The notes under the pieces: model-generated | What the model was told of the DNA's origin: nothing | Seen by the model: only the letters and a program-made list of their open reading frames with translations | Databases searched by the model: none | IMG/VR virus record: IMGVR_UViG_3300049795_000023 | Span: 1 to 57,828 of that record | Source: a virus | Length of the DNA: 57,828 bases | Reading direction: 5' to 3' (one strand) | Part shown: positions 1 through 7,697 of the stretch, one piece after another | Numbering within the stretch: the stretch's first letter is position 1 | How the letters are laid out: each line of letters opens with the position of its first letter | Position numbers and translations under genes: made by a program

Positions 1-127
1 CAGCGCCGGGCGCCAGCTGGCTGGAGTTCAGCGCCGGGCGCCAGCAGGACAGCGCCGGGCGCCAGCTGGCTGGAGTTCAGCGCCGGGCGCCAGCAGGACA
101 GCGCCGGGCGCCAGCTGGCTGGAGTTC
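1..127. repeat. 127-bp exact terminal direct repeat (left copy)
   Basis: Bases 1-127 (units A-B-A-B-A plus one C) are identical to bases 57702-57828. An exact 127-base end overlap equals a commonly used largest assembler k-mer, so it most likely marks a circular or circularly permuted molecule and not physical ends. Removing one copy leaves 57,701 bp. Confidence 0.9.
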
Positions 128-163
128 AGCGCCGGGCGCCAGCTGGCTGGAGTTCAGCGCCGG
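1..163. repeat. Left end of terminal tandem-repeat array
   Basis: Two unit types alternate: a 28-bp unit (A) starting CAGCGCCGGGCGCC and ending GGAGTT, and a 21-bp unit (B) with the same first 17 bases but ending AGGA. The order is A (1-28), B (29-49), A (50-77), B (78-98), A (99-126), A (127-154), then a 9-base fragment. Each unit carries the palindrome GGCGCC and the imperfect palindrome GCGCCGGGCGC; A also carries CCAGCTGG. There are no unique spacers, so this is not a CRISPR array. It lies beside the iteron region and a strong hairpin at 57566-57615, so an origin or partition role is possible but only inferred. Confidence 0.95.
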
Positions 164-169
164 TGGGCA

Positions 170-575
170 GGCGAATGAAAGTGAGCGCTCTTTAACCAAA
201 AATCCCGCATTATGAAAATTTCATAATGCAAAATTATCATTTACCTGATTTCTAACGGCCTGATTTCTCGTTTAGATGCGTTCGTCTGGCCAGGTCGCTG
301 CGCCGAGCGAGAGTTAAACGAAAAATCACGATCTAAACGAAAATTCATATCGCTATAAATCTGAAAAGCGATCCTGTTCAAAATTTTTGAAATCTTCTAG
401 CGCTTAATCTAAAATTCGCCCTGTCATAAATTTCACAATGAAAACGCACAGACATCTAAACGAAAAATCACTAGGCTAAACAAATAATCATGTGTGATTT
501 TTCGTTTGCAATGTAGATTTTTAAGCCGTATCACGCTAAACTTCAAGACACCACTCTTCAACGAAGGAACCAATC
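170..575. other. AT-rich, iteron-containing candidate replication origin
   Basis: This gene-free stretch is much richer in A and T than its surroundings. It holds a palindrome with 11-base arms (207-229) and several copies of a TAAACGAAAAatCA-like element: direct copies near 314-327, 332-346 and 455-469, and inverted copies near 261-276 and 494-507. The same element forms a tandem array at 1088-1174. Iterons, AT-richness and a nearby replication gene block are what an initiator-controlled origin looks like. No clear DnaA box was recognised. The initiator protein is unknown; the nearest candidates are the products of 576-953 and 1175-1771. Confidence 0.6.
207..229. repeat. Palindrome with 11-bp arms in origin region
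   Basis: GCATTATGAAA is followed by one central A and then by its exact inverse complement. It lies between the terminal array and the first iterons, and could be an operator or part of the origin. Confidence 0.75.
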
Positions 576-953
576 GTGGACATTAACGAGGAAATGCAGG
601 CGGGCATGCAGAAGCTGATAGCCGACTACCCGGTCGACGCTGTGATGTCGGTGTCAATGGTGAACCTGGTCGTTCAGACAAGCATGCGATTCGCAAAGGA
701 TGTTGGTGACCCCACCCTGATCAGCGCAACGCTGACGGCACATCATCACGTCATAAGCAACGCCATCACAAACGCAAGTCTGCACGGGTGTTCTCCAGAC
801 CTATACACCAAGTGCTTCGCTGCGTTCGTCAAGTACAAAGAGTCAATTCAATTTCTGTCACAAGTACCAGACGATTGTGATGTTCACGCAGAGCTGATGA
901 AGCACGCGTCAAGGTTCGGCAATGCAGGCAAGCCCTCATCGGGACAGGTGTAG
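576..953 (+). CDS. Hypothetical protein, 125 aa, in the origin region
   Basis: No family was recognised. The frame starts with GTG at 576, preceded by AAGGA at 564-568 with good spacing. The product is soluble and mostly helical-looking, with no obvious membrane segment. It sits alone on the plus strand between two groups of iterons (170-510 and 1088-1174). That position would suit an origin-binding or copy-control protein, but this is inferred from location only. The reverse-strand frame overlapping its 3' end translates the iteron array and is not a gene. Confidence 0.55.
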   Translation: MDINEEMQAGMQKLIADYPVDAVMSVSMVNLVVQTSMRFAKDVGDPTLISATLTAHHHVISNAITNASLHGCSPDLYTKCFAAFVKYKESIQFLSQVPDDCDVHAELMKHASRFGNAGKPSSGQV

Positions 954-1087
954 TTCGAGCAGGCCGGATGCTTGCATCTTGGCCAGGGTTGGGCCCGGCA
1001 AGCGCTGTACACCACCGGCGCTCATAGGCAAAAGACACCGGGCCTGAGCCGGTCACCGAGCGCAGCAGAGCACCACGAAAAGCAGGT

Positions 1088-1174
1088 CTAAACGAAAATA
1101 TCAAGCTAAACGAAAAGATCAAGCTAAACGAAAAGATCAAGCTAAACGAAAAGATCAAGCTAAACGAAAACTTA
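1088..1174. repeat. Five tandem 18-bp iterons
   Basis: The unit CTAAACGAAAAGATCAAG is repeated at 1088-1105 (one base different), 1106-1123, 1124-1141 and 1142-1159, with a partial fifth copy from 1160. The core TAAACGAAAA is shared with the scattered elements at 255-510. A related TTAAACGAGAACTCA lies at the start of the next gene near 1757-1771. Regular 18-bp spacing without interruption is typical of iterons bound by a replication initiator. Confidence 0.85.
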
Positions 1175-1771
1175 CTACCAAGCCGGCCGTTTGCCACGAA
1201 CGACCGGCTTTTTAACTTTCAGTCCTGAATTTCCGTTAAGACCCCGGGTTTCCTGGGTGGGTTTTCCTGGGGACTTTTGAATGGTAGATTCAGGGGGTGG
1301 GTTTTCCTGGGGACTTCCATTTGAAATTTCGTCATAGCCAGCCTCATCTTCAAACGTCATTGGCAGCATTCCCATCTTTTCAGCCCGTTTCTGGAGCTTG
1401 TATACGTGTGTCTGTGCCATTCCAGATATCCTACCCACCTCTACCCTACCCCAGCCTTCTTTCAGCATGCCCACGATCATCCTGTCACGTCTGTCATTCT
1501 CTCGCTGGATGTTCATCCCGATCCAAACCCGCCGAACGCTGCCTTTATCTCCCGTTTGGAATGTTCCCAAAGCTTCATGTCTATCCATCCATTTGACCAG
1601 GTGGGCCGCCGCCGGCATTCCGATGATTTGCGCAATAGGGTGGGTTTCGTGTATGACTTCTGGTATGAACAATCGAGCGCCTCCAAACCAATCAACTAGG
1701 CTGTTTGTGGCTGTGTATCCGATCTCATTGGCTAATTCTTCCAAAAGACCATATTTTAAACGAGAACTCAT
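1175..1771 (-). CDS. Mor-like transcriptional regulator
   Basis: The 198-residue product looks like the Mor (Mu middle operon regulator) family. It has an N-terminal segment with GGARLFIP (about residues 30-37) and a HP-x-A-x-x-x-G-x-x-A-A pattern, then a helix-turn-helix at about residues 95-130 (RRDRMIVGML ... GRISGMAQTHVYKL). The C-terminal tail of about 60 residues is charged, proline-rich and probably disordered. The ATG at 1771 is preceded by TAGGAG. The gene lies between the iteron array and a 27-bp inverted repeat (1794-1908) that may be its operator. Mor proteins usually activate phage middle or late promoters. Because it is next to the iterons, an origin-binding role is an alternative. 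Confidence 0.7.
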   Translation of the reverse strand: MSSRLKYGLLEELANEIGYTATNSLVDWFGGARLFIPEVIHETHPIAQIIGMPAAAHLVKWMDRHEALGTFQTGDKGSVRRVWIGMNIQRENDRRDRMIVGMLKEGWGRVEVGRISGMAQTHVYKLQKRAEKMGMLPMTFEDEAGYDEISNGSPQENPPPESTIQKSPGKPTQETRGLNGNSGLKVKKPVVRGKRPAW

Positions 1772-1793
1772 GTTTTGATCTCCTACATTCGTT

Positions 1794-1908
1794 TCTAGAA
1801 TTGCTGACGCATCTGACGCATTTTCGCCTTTTTCCCTTTAGCATCGACGCGTATTAGCTTCCAAACTTAAAAACCCCATATTGCGTCAGATGCGTCAGCA
1901 ATTCTAGA
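1794..1908. promoter_or_regulatory. 27-bp perfect inverted repeat, probable operator
   Basis: The arms 1794-1820 and 1882-1908 are exact inverse complements, each 27 bases long, separated by 61 bases. Each arm holds two direct copies of TGCGTCAG (or its complement), giving four sites. The element is immediately upstream of the minus-strand Mor-like gene (start 1771) and downstream of the primase-helicase gene (end 1985). Four half-sites in two arms fit a looping repressor or activator. The sequence itself is directly seen; the role is inferred. Confidence 0.8.
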
Positions 1909-1984
1909 TCCGTCAATGTAATACATAGGAACTTTAAGGGTTATCCCTACCTAAATTAAAATCACTGCGCTATCGCTAAATGAC

Positions 1985-4603
1985 TCAATCAAAAGCGTCA
2001 ATGACTGATTTTTCCGTTTGACCACCATCGCGTAAACGGATACCTCTACGCAAACGAGTACCGTCACTGTCTCTAGCTGCAGGGAAGCGACTGTCTAATT
2101 TTCGGCTTAGGGAAGTGGCGTTCTTTATGTAGGTTAACAGCCCGCGTTCCTTAGCGAAAAATTCCCATGATTTCCACAGATTGTTTGATCTTTCCATATA
2201 GCCTTCCCCAACGTCACAGCACTCATCCAGCCATTCAGCAAGCAGGTCCATGTCTGACCGATAGGCTTCACGAGCAGCCTTAACGCAGGATGGCTGGGCC
2301 AGGCCCTGGCCAAAGTAAAGCATCGCCCCCTCTACGCACCAGGCTAGGACCCCTTCAAGCTCTCCTGCAAGCTTTGATTCACGATCTGGATCTTTTGCAA
2401 TCCATATGTCGGATTCAAAGTTCCTCAAGAAGGGAATCAGCGTCAAGCGCCGCCATATGCCGGTGTCCGATCCCTTGACGATTGGCTTGTGATTTGTGGG
2501 TAAGAAAACGACCCATGACGGCATGATCTCGATCGACGCCAGCGCGTGCACCCCGCGGGCCGTGATCGCATCGCCCCCGGACATGCTCTTCACAGCCCCT
2601 TCCCGCAATTCGCCGTTCTCATCCGGCTCGTTCACATAGACCATGCGCGCTCCCTTGAGCCTGACCAGGTCTTCCCTTGGGCCACCGGCCGACGCCCCCA
2701 TCTTGCTATCGGCGACAAACGTACCGGCCTCCGCCGCCCGGGCGTAGCTCCCGAACATCCGGCGAATGATCCCAAGCACCGTGCTCTTTCCGTTCGATCC
2801 ATTGCCGTGCGGAATCACCATCATGTCGAGCGTCGGATCGCCCATTGCGGTGTAGCCGATCAGCCTCTGGAAGAAGTCCACCAGCTCCATGTCATTTGAG
2901 AAAACATCCAGTAGCGTCTGCTTCCACAGCTTCGCCTCAGCGGCAGCCCCTGGCCGGTAATTGGTGCTGCAGCATTTCGTAATTCGCAGACTCGGGTCGG
3001 GTACACGCAGCTCGCCAGTACGCAGATCCACCACGCCGTTTTGCACACAGAGCAGGCCGGGTTTCTGATCGAGATTTTCCGCAGGCACCATGACCCTGGG
3101 GTCCGATACGGCCAGGGCGATCATGTTGTGCACCATGCGTACCTGCTGACACAACGCGCAGAACTCAAAGAACGCTCCCGCGTCCCGGTGCTGCCCGGCT
3201 TCTTTCGGCAATTCGCGAATTGTCTCCTTCGCGTACCACTCGATCTCAACGCGCGTGGTAGCTCGCCAATACACCCCCGTCCAGACATGCCATTGCGCCA
3301 TCTCGGGTACATACATCAAGGTGCTACCCCACTGGTCAAGCATCCTCTCCATCATCCCGAATTCGGTCAGTGGCCTGGCCATCCGCACGACGGGGATGTG
3401 AACTTCAGGCGGCGCAATCAGCTTGCGGATCTGCCCGAGCGGAAGCTTGATATTCAGATTCCAGAATCGGTCTTTAAGATCGGCGGCGAGCGCTTCACGC
3501 TCGATGTCGGTCAGCCGATCGTCGCGCGCTATCTCTGCGCAGACCTTCTCACGTAATTCGAAATCATCGACAGCAGCGACGACACGCGCTTTCCACTCGC
3601 GCAGTCCTTCATAACGTGCAGCAACCTGAGCGACCTTACCATGCTTGAGCAAATAAGCTGCAGTGATCGGGCGACCGCGGAAGCGCCCGAAGCCGGACCA
3701 TTTGGTATCGACAACATCGTCTCCAACATACGCATTTGACTTGCCATCTGGGCCAGTCGTATACCGCTTGGACCATTCGCGCCAGATTTCAAGAGATGCC
3801 GCACTTCCCCCGAACTCGTGATGTAGTGCCTGACCTGCCCAAATCCACTCTTGATAGGAGCAGTTCGGGTCCATCGCCCCGAGCATCGCGGTTGCTTGTT
3901 CAATTGATAGACCGATGGGAGGCGAAGCGATCCAGTTTTCGTCGTTTGCGGAACTGCCGCCCGTGGACGAGCCCTGGCCAAAGTAGTTTTCATAAAGTCG
4001 CCTGATCGTGTCGTTTAGAGGTGCTACCTGTCGGTCCCAGCCCCAGGCCGACCAGCCGGGCAGCACGTTGCCGGTGACGGTCAGGTATCCGCTGCCATGG
4101 AAGACCTCCAGCGATACCTCGGCCTTGATGTCCTTGCGGTCGGGCAGCGACCCCAGGAAGAAGGCCCGCACCCCGCTGCCGCTGGGCGAGAACTCAGCGT
4201 AGGTGCCTTGCAGCACGCCCAGTACCCGCGGATCGACGACGCCGTCAAGCACGCAATCATCGAAATCGAGCCCGACGATTCCATTGCTGGCGATCATGGC
4301 CAGGCCAACGCCGGTGTACTTGTTCCGGCTCGATACCACAGCGCAGGCGCGGTCCAGGCTTACCAATGAGCCCAGGTCTTCAGGCGTGCCCTGGCCGCCT
4401 TCGCGCACTTTGCCAGAAGCGTAATAAGGGATCTTGGGGGGCTTGCGGCCGGGTTCTGCTGGCATCAATCGCCAGACCAGCCAGGTGGGTAGTTTGGCCA
4501 GGGCCTGCGGCAGCGCAGGGGCGTGGAATGAATGGTTAAGTGGAATTCCGCTCACGGTGTCAGCTCCCGATCGACGAATTAGCTCCTTTGTCGTCACGAT
4601 CAT
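1985..4603 (-). CDS. P4-type primase-helicase (bifunctional replication protein)
   Basis: This 872-residue protein combines an N-terminal prim-pol-like domain with a C-terminal superfamily 3 helicase, as in phage P4 alpha and D5-type proteins. The prim-pol acidic motif GLDFDDCV lies near residue 113. A PriCT-like segment follows (about 225-300) and then a D5_N-like segment (about 430-560). The Walker A GNGSNGKST is near residues 600-608, a Walker B-like strand VYVNEPDE near 655, and the motif C-like LPTNHKP near 700. It would prime and unwind DNA at the nearby iteron origin. The ATG at 4603 overlaps the end of the upstream gene by 44 bases. The only doubt is the exact start. Confidence 0.9.
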   Translation of the reverse strand: MIVTTKELIRRSGADTVSGIPLNHSFHAPALPQALAKLPTWLVWRLMPAEPGRKPPKIPYYASGKVREGGQGTPEDLGSLVSLDRACAVVSSRNKYTGVGLAMIASNGIVGLDFDDCVLDGVVDPRVLGVLQGTYAEFSPSGSGVRAFFLGSLPDRKDIKAEVSLEVFHGSGYLTVTGNVLPGWSAWGWDRQVAPLNDTIRRLYENYFGQGSSTGGSSANDENWIASPPIGLSIEQATAMLGAMDPNCSYQEWIWAGQALHHEFGGSAASLEIWREWSKRYTTGPDGKSNAYVGDDVVDTKWSGFGRFRGRPITAAYLLKHGKVAQVAARYEGLREWKARVVAAVDDFELREKVCAEIARDDRLTDIEREALAADLKDRFWNLNIKLPLGQIRKLIAPPEVHIPVVRMARPLTEFGMMERMLDQWGSTLMYVPEMAQWHVWTGVYWRATTRVEIEWYAKETIRELPKEAGQHRDAGAFFEFCALCQQVRMVHNMIALAVSDPRVMVPAENLDQKPGLLCVQNGVVDLRTGELRVPDPSLRITKCCSTNYRPGAAAEAKLWKQTLLDVFSNDMELVDFFQRLIGYTAMGDPTLDMMVIPHGNGSNGKSTVLGIIRRMFGSYARAAEAGTFVADSKMGASAGGPREDLVRLKGARMVYVNEPDENGELREGAVKSMSGGDAITARGVHALASIEIMPSWVVFLPTNHKPIVKGSDTGIWRRLTLIPFLRNFESDIWIAKDPDRESKLAGELEGVLAWCVEGAMLYFGQGLAQPSCVKAAREAYRSDMDLLAEWLDECCDVGEGYMERSNNLWKSWEFFAKERGLLTYIKNATSLSRKLDSRFPAARDSDGTRLRRGIRLRDGGQTEKSVIDAFD

Positions 4604-5048
4604 CTACAAGCGCACCCGCAAGATCTGGCAATTTCAATTGTTCATCGACATGATATTTGTCCCTGCGGCCGCGCGCCCACGTCAGCGGCTCATAACGCCA
4701 GGATCTCGGATTCCACCGTTTAGGCAGCCGGGTGCACGGCACCATTGCGCCTTCGTACACGCTGCCGGCGACACCGATCTGCATGAACGCGACGGGGTCG
4801 CCCGGATCACGCTTGCGGTCCCGGATCTGTTTTGACGCTTCCGAAGACAATTTCGGATCGAGAGCACAAGCCTGTGCCCAGCGGAGCAGCTTGGCCACAG
4901 CGCTCGAAGCAAGATCATCAGGGCCTAGGCCACCTAGCCCTACTGACACCAGCGCATTGTCAACGGCATCCCGCCATGCGTCGTCGGGACAATTTGAGTT
5001 CTGCGCAGTCGGGCGCTGGGCGCGGATGCGTTTCTGGTCTGTACACAT
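4560..5048 (-). CDS. Hypothetical protein upstream of primase-helicase
   Basis: No family was recognised. The 162-residue product is hydrophilic, with a basic patch (RNPRSWRYEPLTWARGRR) near residue 125. I chose the ATG at 5048; an in-frame TTG at 5060 is an alternative. The 3' end overlaps the primase-helicase start by 44 bases, so the two are probably translated together. Reading-frame length and operon position support it more than any motif does. Confidence 0.55.
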   Translation of the reverse strand: MCTDQKRIRAQRPTAQNSNCPDDAWRDAVDNALVSVGLGGLGPDDLASSAVAKLLRWAQACALDPKLSSEASKQIRDRKRDPGDPVAFMQIGVAGSVYEGAMVPCTRLPKRWNPRSWRYEPLTWARGRRDKYHVDEQLKLPDLAGALVDDRDDKGANSSIGS

Positions 5049-5229
5049 GGCAGTAGTCAATCGTCTAAGTGGTTGGTCCGTATAGACTATCAGGAACTAG
5101 GGGAGGCGCTGCGAACTTTCTTACAGCGCACCCCTTGAGTCTTGTGCTATTCACGCGCGGGCGTGTACACATGCACATACGCGCACCGGCGCGCGCCTAC
5201 GTTCCAGTATGCAAATACGGAACGCCAAA

Positions 5230-5262
5230 AGAAAAGCGCCCGACGAATCGGGCGCTTCCTCT
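5230..5262 (-). terminator. Rho-independent terminator for the minus-strand early genes
   Basis: AAGCGCCCGA (5234-5243), a CGAA loop and TCGGGCGCTT (5248-5257) form a 10-bp stem. Read on the minus strand it is followed by a T-rich run (TTTTCTTTTGG). It would end transcripts coming from the 10.2-5.4 kb genes, so the primase-helicase pair needs its own promoter. The rest of the 5049-5426 gap shows no gene or clear promoter. Confidence 0.8.
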
Positions 5263-5426
5263 TCAGAATTCCGCTTTCGCGAGGGGTCTGTCGCCACCCC
5301 TTCCTTCACGCCGGCATCATCGGCTTGCTAGAGCGAGCCTGTTCACCTACCCACTACTACCCAACACCACTACCGTAACAGACCGGCCTAGCTGCGAACG
5401 CGCAGGCGTGAAGCACCGCCTAAGGC

Positions 5427-6071
5427 TCAGGCTGTGTTGCGCCCGTCGTTGCCAGCGCCACTATCACCGCCAACCACACTACCGGCGCTAAAAGCACCGC
5501 CAGTAAGGTCAACATCAGCACCAGCCGACCCGAGCGCCCCTTCCCAGGGAGTCGGCGTAGCGGCGGGCGCTGCGCTTTCGGTGTTTCCAGTCGTGTCAGA
5601 AGCCGGGGCAGCAGGTACGCCTCCAAGCTCACCCTGGCCAGGTTGCGGCGCCGGTGCGTCGTCGTTCAGATCGTCGACTTCCTGCAGCTTGTTCAGGGCG
5701 CCCTGCAACTGGCCGCCGGCCGTGCTCAGCGTCTCACGCATGGTCTGGATGCTCCTGCCATGCGCGTTGATGGCCTGAACGATGTCGCTGGGAATCGCAT
5801 CGCCGGACTGACTGATCTTGTCCTTGATGATTCGCACTTCTTCGTAGACCTTGCTCAGCTGGCTGCCCATGCTGCCGATCGTCGTGCCCATCGTATTCAG
5901 CACTGTGTTTGCGTCTTCCAGCAGTGCGTTTTGATCTGCCAACTTCTGTTTCGTGTCGTCGAGTTCACTCAAGATTTTCTCCAGTAAGGGTTTTAGGCGT
6001 TTCAAGGTACCGGCGCCCCCGAAGTTGAAAACAGCATCGCCGGCAATCTCAAATTTAACGGTGTCACTCAT
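5427..6071 (-). CDS. Coiled-coil protein with low-complexity tail
   Basis: The start is the ATG at 6071, preceded by GGAG; an in-frame upstream extension to 6137 lacks this support. Residues about 25-140 read as a coiled coil (LKPLLEKILSELDDTKQKLA and similar heptads). The last 75 residues are rich in Ala, Pro and Gly (APAPQPGQGELG ... GAGNDG) and probably disordered. No enzymatic motif was seen. It is the last gene before the terminator at 5230-5262. Function is unknown; a structural or scaffold-like role in the early complex is possible. Confidence 0.7.
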   Translation of the reverse strand: MSDTVKFEIAGDAVFNFGGAGTLKRLKPLLEKILSELDDTKQKLADQNALLEDANTVLNTMGTTIGSMGSQLSKVYEEVRIIKDKISQSGDAIPSDIVQAINAHGRSIQTMRETLSTAGGQLQGALNKLQEVDDLNDDAPAPQPGQGELGGVPAAPASDTTGNTESAAPAATPTPWEGALGSAGADVDLTGGAFSAGSVVGGDSGAGNDGRNTA

Positions 6072-6144
6072 GGTACAGAACTCCGGGGTAGATGGCGGCA
6101 CGTAGTGTGCCACAGCCTGCTGAATCTGGGGTATCAAATTCGCT

Positions 6145-6528
6145 TTACGCAGCGAACGTCCCGGGTAGAGGCGCGCGGTAGTTGTTACCGATTACAGTTT
6201 CGTTCGTATTGCGAACCGTCAGGCATTCGCGACAGAAATAGCGATCGAAGTAGACCCGCTCCTTCGCGCTGCTACCTGGCACGTCGTGGCCATCCTTGTA
6301 ATAGCGTCCCTGCCAGGCCCACATATGGCCGAAATTGCCAACAGGACCGCAGTGCTCGACTTCCGGCATAACCGCAATCGCATAGTCGTAGAAGCCAACT
6401 TCGTTATCGTGCTGTTTCAATTCGATAAGCAGCGCAGCGTTTTCGCTATTCTGCATGGCATCTGTTACTGCAGCCCGGAACTCGATCCAGCAGGCCGCTT
6501 GTTGAGTAGACAAAATAGTGTGTTTCAT
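6145..6528 (-). CDS. Hypothetical protein, 127 aa, with Cys pair
   Basis: Translation begins at ATG 6528, preceded by GGAGAG, and this ATG overlaps the stop of the upstream gene (ATGA). A C-terminal CRECL could be half of a metal site, but no second Cys pair is present. There is no recognised family, and the protein looks soluble. It belongs to the coupled minus-strand chain 10281-5427. Confidence 0.65.
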   Translation of the reverse strand: MKHTILSTQQAACWIEFRAAVTDAMQNSENAALLIELKQHDNEVGFYDYAIAVMPEVEHCGPVGNFGHMWAWQGRYYKDGHDVPGSSAKERVYFDRYFCRECLTVRNTNETVIGNNYRAPLPGTFAA

Positions 6529-6893
6529 GCCATCTCTCCACCCAACCACTCGCCCATGTCAAAGACAAACCAGACTTTCGATTCGTCCGGTGTCATCACG
6601 CTGCAGACGAACTCGCCAGCATCGTCAGGAAGCGTTTCGCCTACGCCAGCCATCCACAAATAGCGCGTGCAAATCGGAGCACTCGGATCGACGCTGGCCC
6701 ACAGGTAAAGACTGCCGCGCAGAACGCCAATTCCGAGGATCTTTGCGCCTTTCTGAATCCTGATTTCAGGGTCTTCGCGAAACCAGAATTCAACCTGCTT
6801 GATGCAACGCACGTTGCTTGGTGGTATCAGGAACGGCTCAGCCGCGTCTGACAGCTGCCCAGGATCAAAAAGAGAATCTACATTATCGGGCAT
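6525..6893 (-). CDS. Hypothetical protein, 122 aa
   Basis: ATG at 6893 follows AAAGGAAC. The product is acidic and looks beta-rich in its centre (IRIQKGAKILGIGVLRGSLYLWASVD). No family was recognised. Its 3' end overlaps the next gene as ATGA, and its 5' end is one base from the stop of the upstream gene, so it is part of a tightly coupled operon. Confidence 0.65.
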   Translation of the reverse strand: MPDNVDSLFDPGQLSDAAEPFLIPPSNVRCIKQVEFWFREDPEIRIQKGAKILGIGVLRGSLYLWASVDPSAPICTRYLWMAGVGETLPDDAGEFVCSVMTPDESKVWFVFDMGEWLGGEMA

Positions 6894-6894
6894 T

Positions 6895-7158
6895 TCATGT
6901 TCCTTTCGGTGATGCGATCATCGCGATTTGACGCGCGCTGATGAGTGGTAGCCGCCCTCCTGTCTCATCGTGCATTATTCGGAATGCGTCCTCCATCTGG
7001 AAGGCACGGCGCGCGGACGGGCAGCCTCGATAGCTGCTAGCGATCTGGTAGAGGTAGGTGGGAGTTTTGCAGCCAATCAGCTCGGCTGCACGCTTACGCT
7101 CCGCGGTGCTGGCCAGGCGCAGCCAGTCAGCAAGCGGATTGTGATGTTCGGCTGCCAC
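6895..7158 (-). CDS. Small probable helix-turn-helix protein
   Basis: The 87-residue product resembles short Cro/YdaS-type phage DNA-binding proteins: a helix pair around LIGCKTPTYLYQIASSYRG (about residues 27-46) and a second helical part with RRAFQMEDAFRIM. It starts with GTG at 7158 and has only a weak ribosome binding site. If real as a DNA-binding protein it may regulate the early operon or the divergent promoters at 10.3 kb. The assignment rests on pattern only. Confidence 0.5.
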   Translation of the reverse strand: MAAEHHNPLADWLRLASTAERKRAAELIGCKTPTYLYQIASSYRGCPSARRAFQMEDAFRIMHDETGGRLPLISARQIAMIASPKGT

Positions 7159-7173
7159 GCTCAGAGCACCAGT

Positions 7174-7653
7174 TCAATGCGGGACATCTCCCGCTCCAGG
7201 TACGTTGAGCCCGACCGCACGCAGCAAAGCCTCACCTGCTGAATTGATGGATGCGCTGTCCTGTATCATTCTTTTCAGAAAATACATGGCCGCGTGATCT
7301 TCATAAGCACCCAGTTCTGTCATGGCGCCAACGCCTGCCTTGAAGCCTGCGAAGAACACTGCAGCAGCGATTGCCTTTTCGCGGTCGGGGAGCTGTTCAA
7401 TGCCGACGCCTTCGCTGTAAGTTTTCCAGCGAGATGCGATGCTATCGAACTCGGGAGACGGGGTCTTGGCCGCAGCGTCAGCCGGTGAGGTAGGCTGCTT
7501 TTTCGTTTCGTCGTTCATGATTACTTTCTCCAATTGATTACTTGTGCAAGCTGCTCGACCGCAGCTTGCGCATCCATTTTCTGAATCGTCGCAGTCGACA
7601 CCTTCTATCATGTCGTCCTGCGCCCGGTACTGCATGTCACGCTCTTGAGACAT
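7174..7653 (-). CDS. Hypothetical protein with optional Cys-rich N-terminus
   Basis: Two starts are plausible. The ATG at 7653 (AGGGGC upstream) gives 159 residues with an acidic Cys-bearing N-terminal part (ENGCASCGRAAC). An internal in-frame ATG at 7518 follows a better site (GGAGAAA) and gives 114 residues. The shared C-terminal part is helical and Ala-rich (EKAIAAAVFFAGFKAGVGAM). No family was recognised. Both products may be made. Confidence 0.6.
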   Translation of the reverse strand: MSQERDMQYRAQDDMIEGVDCDDSENGCASCGRAACTSNQLEKVIMNDETKKQPTSPADAAAKTPSPEFDSIASRWKTYSEGVGIEQLPDREKAIAAAVFFAGFKAGVGAMTELGAYEDHAAMYFLKRMIQDSASINSAGEALLRAVGLNVPGAGDVPH

Positions 7654-7697
7654 GATTTCTAGCCCCTGGTCAAGCATCGGGCGTCAGGCGTCAAACA

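Noticed and set aside
1-163. CRISPR array at the window ends
   Set aside because: Repeats are direct and adjacent with no unique spacers, and no cas gene is present.
829-1197. Minus-strand 122-aa frame with SFSLIF repeats
   Set aside because: It is the translation of the 18-bp iteron array and overlaps the end of the 576-953 gene; no ribosome binding site.
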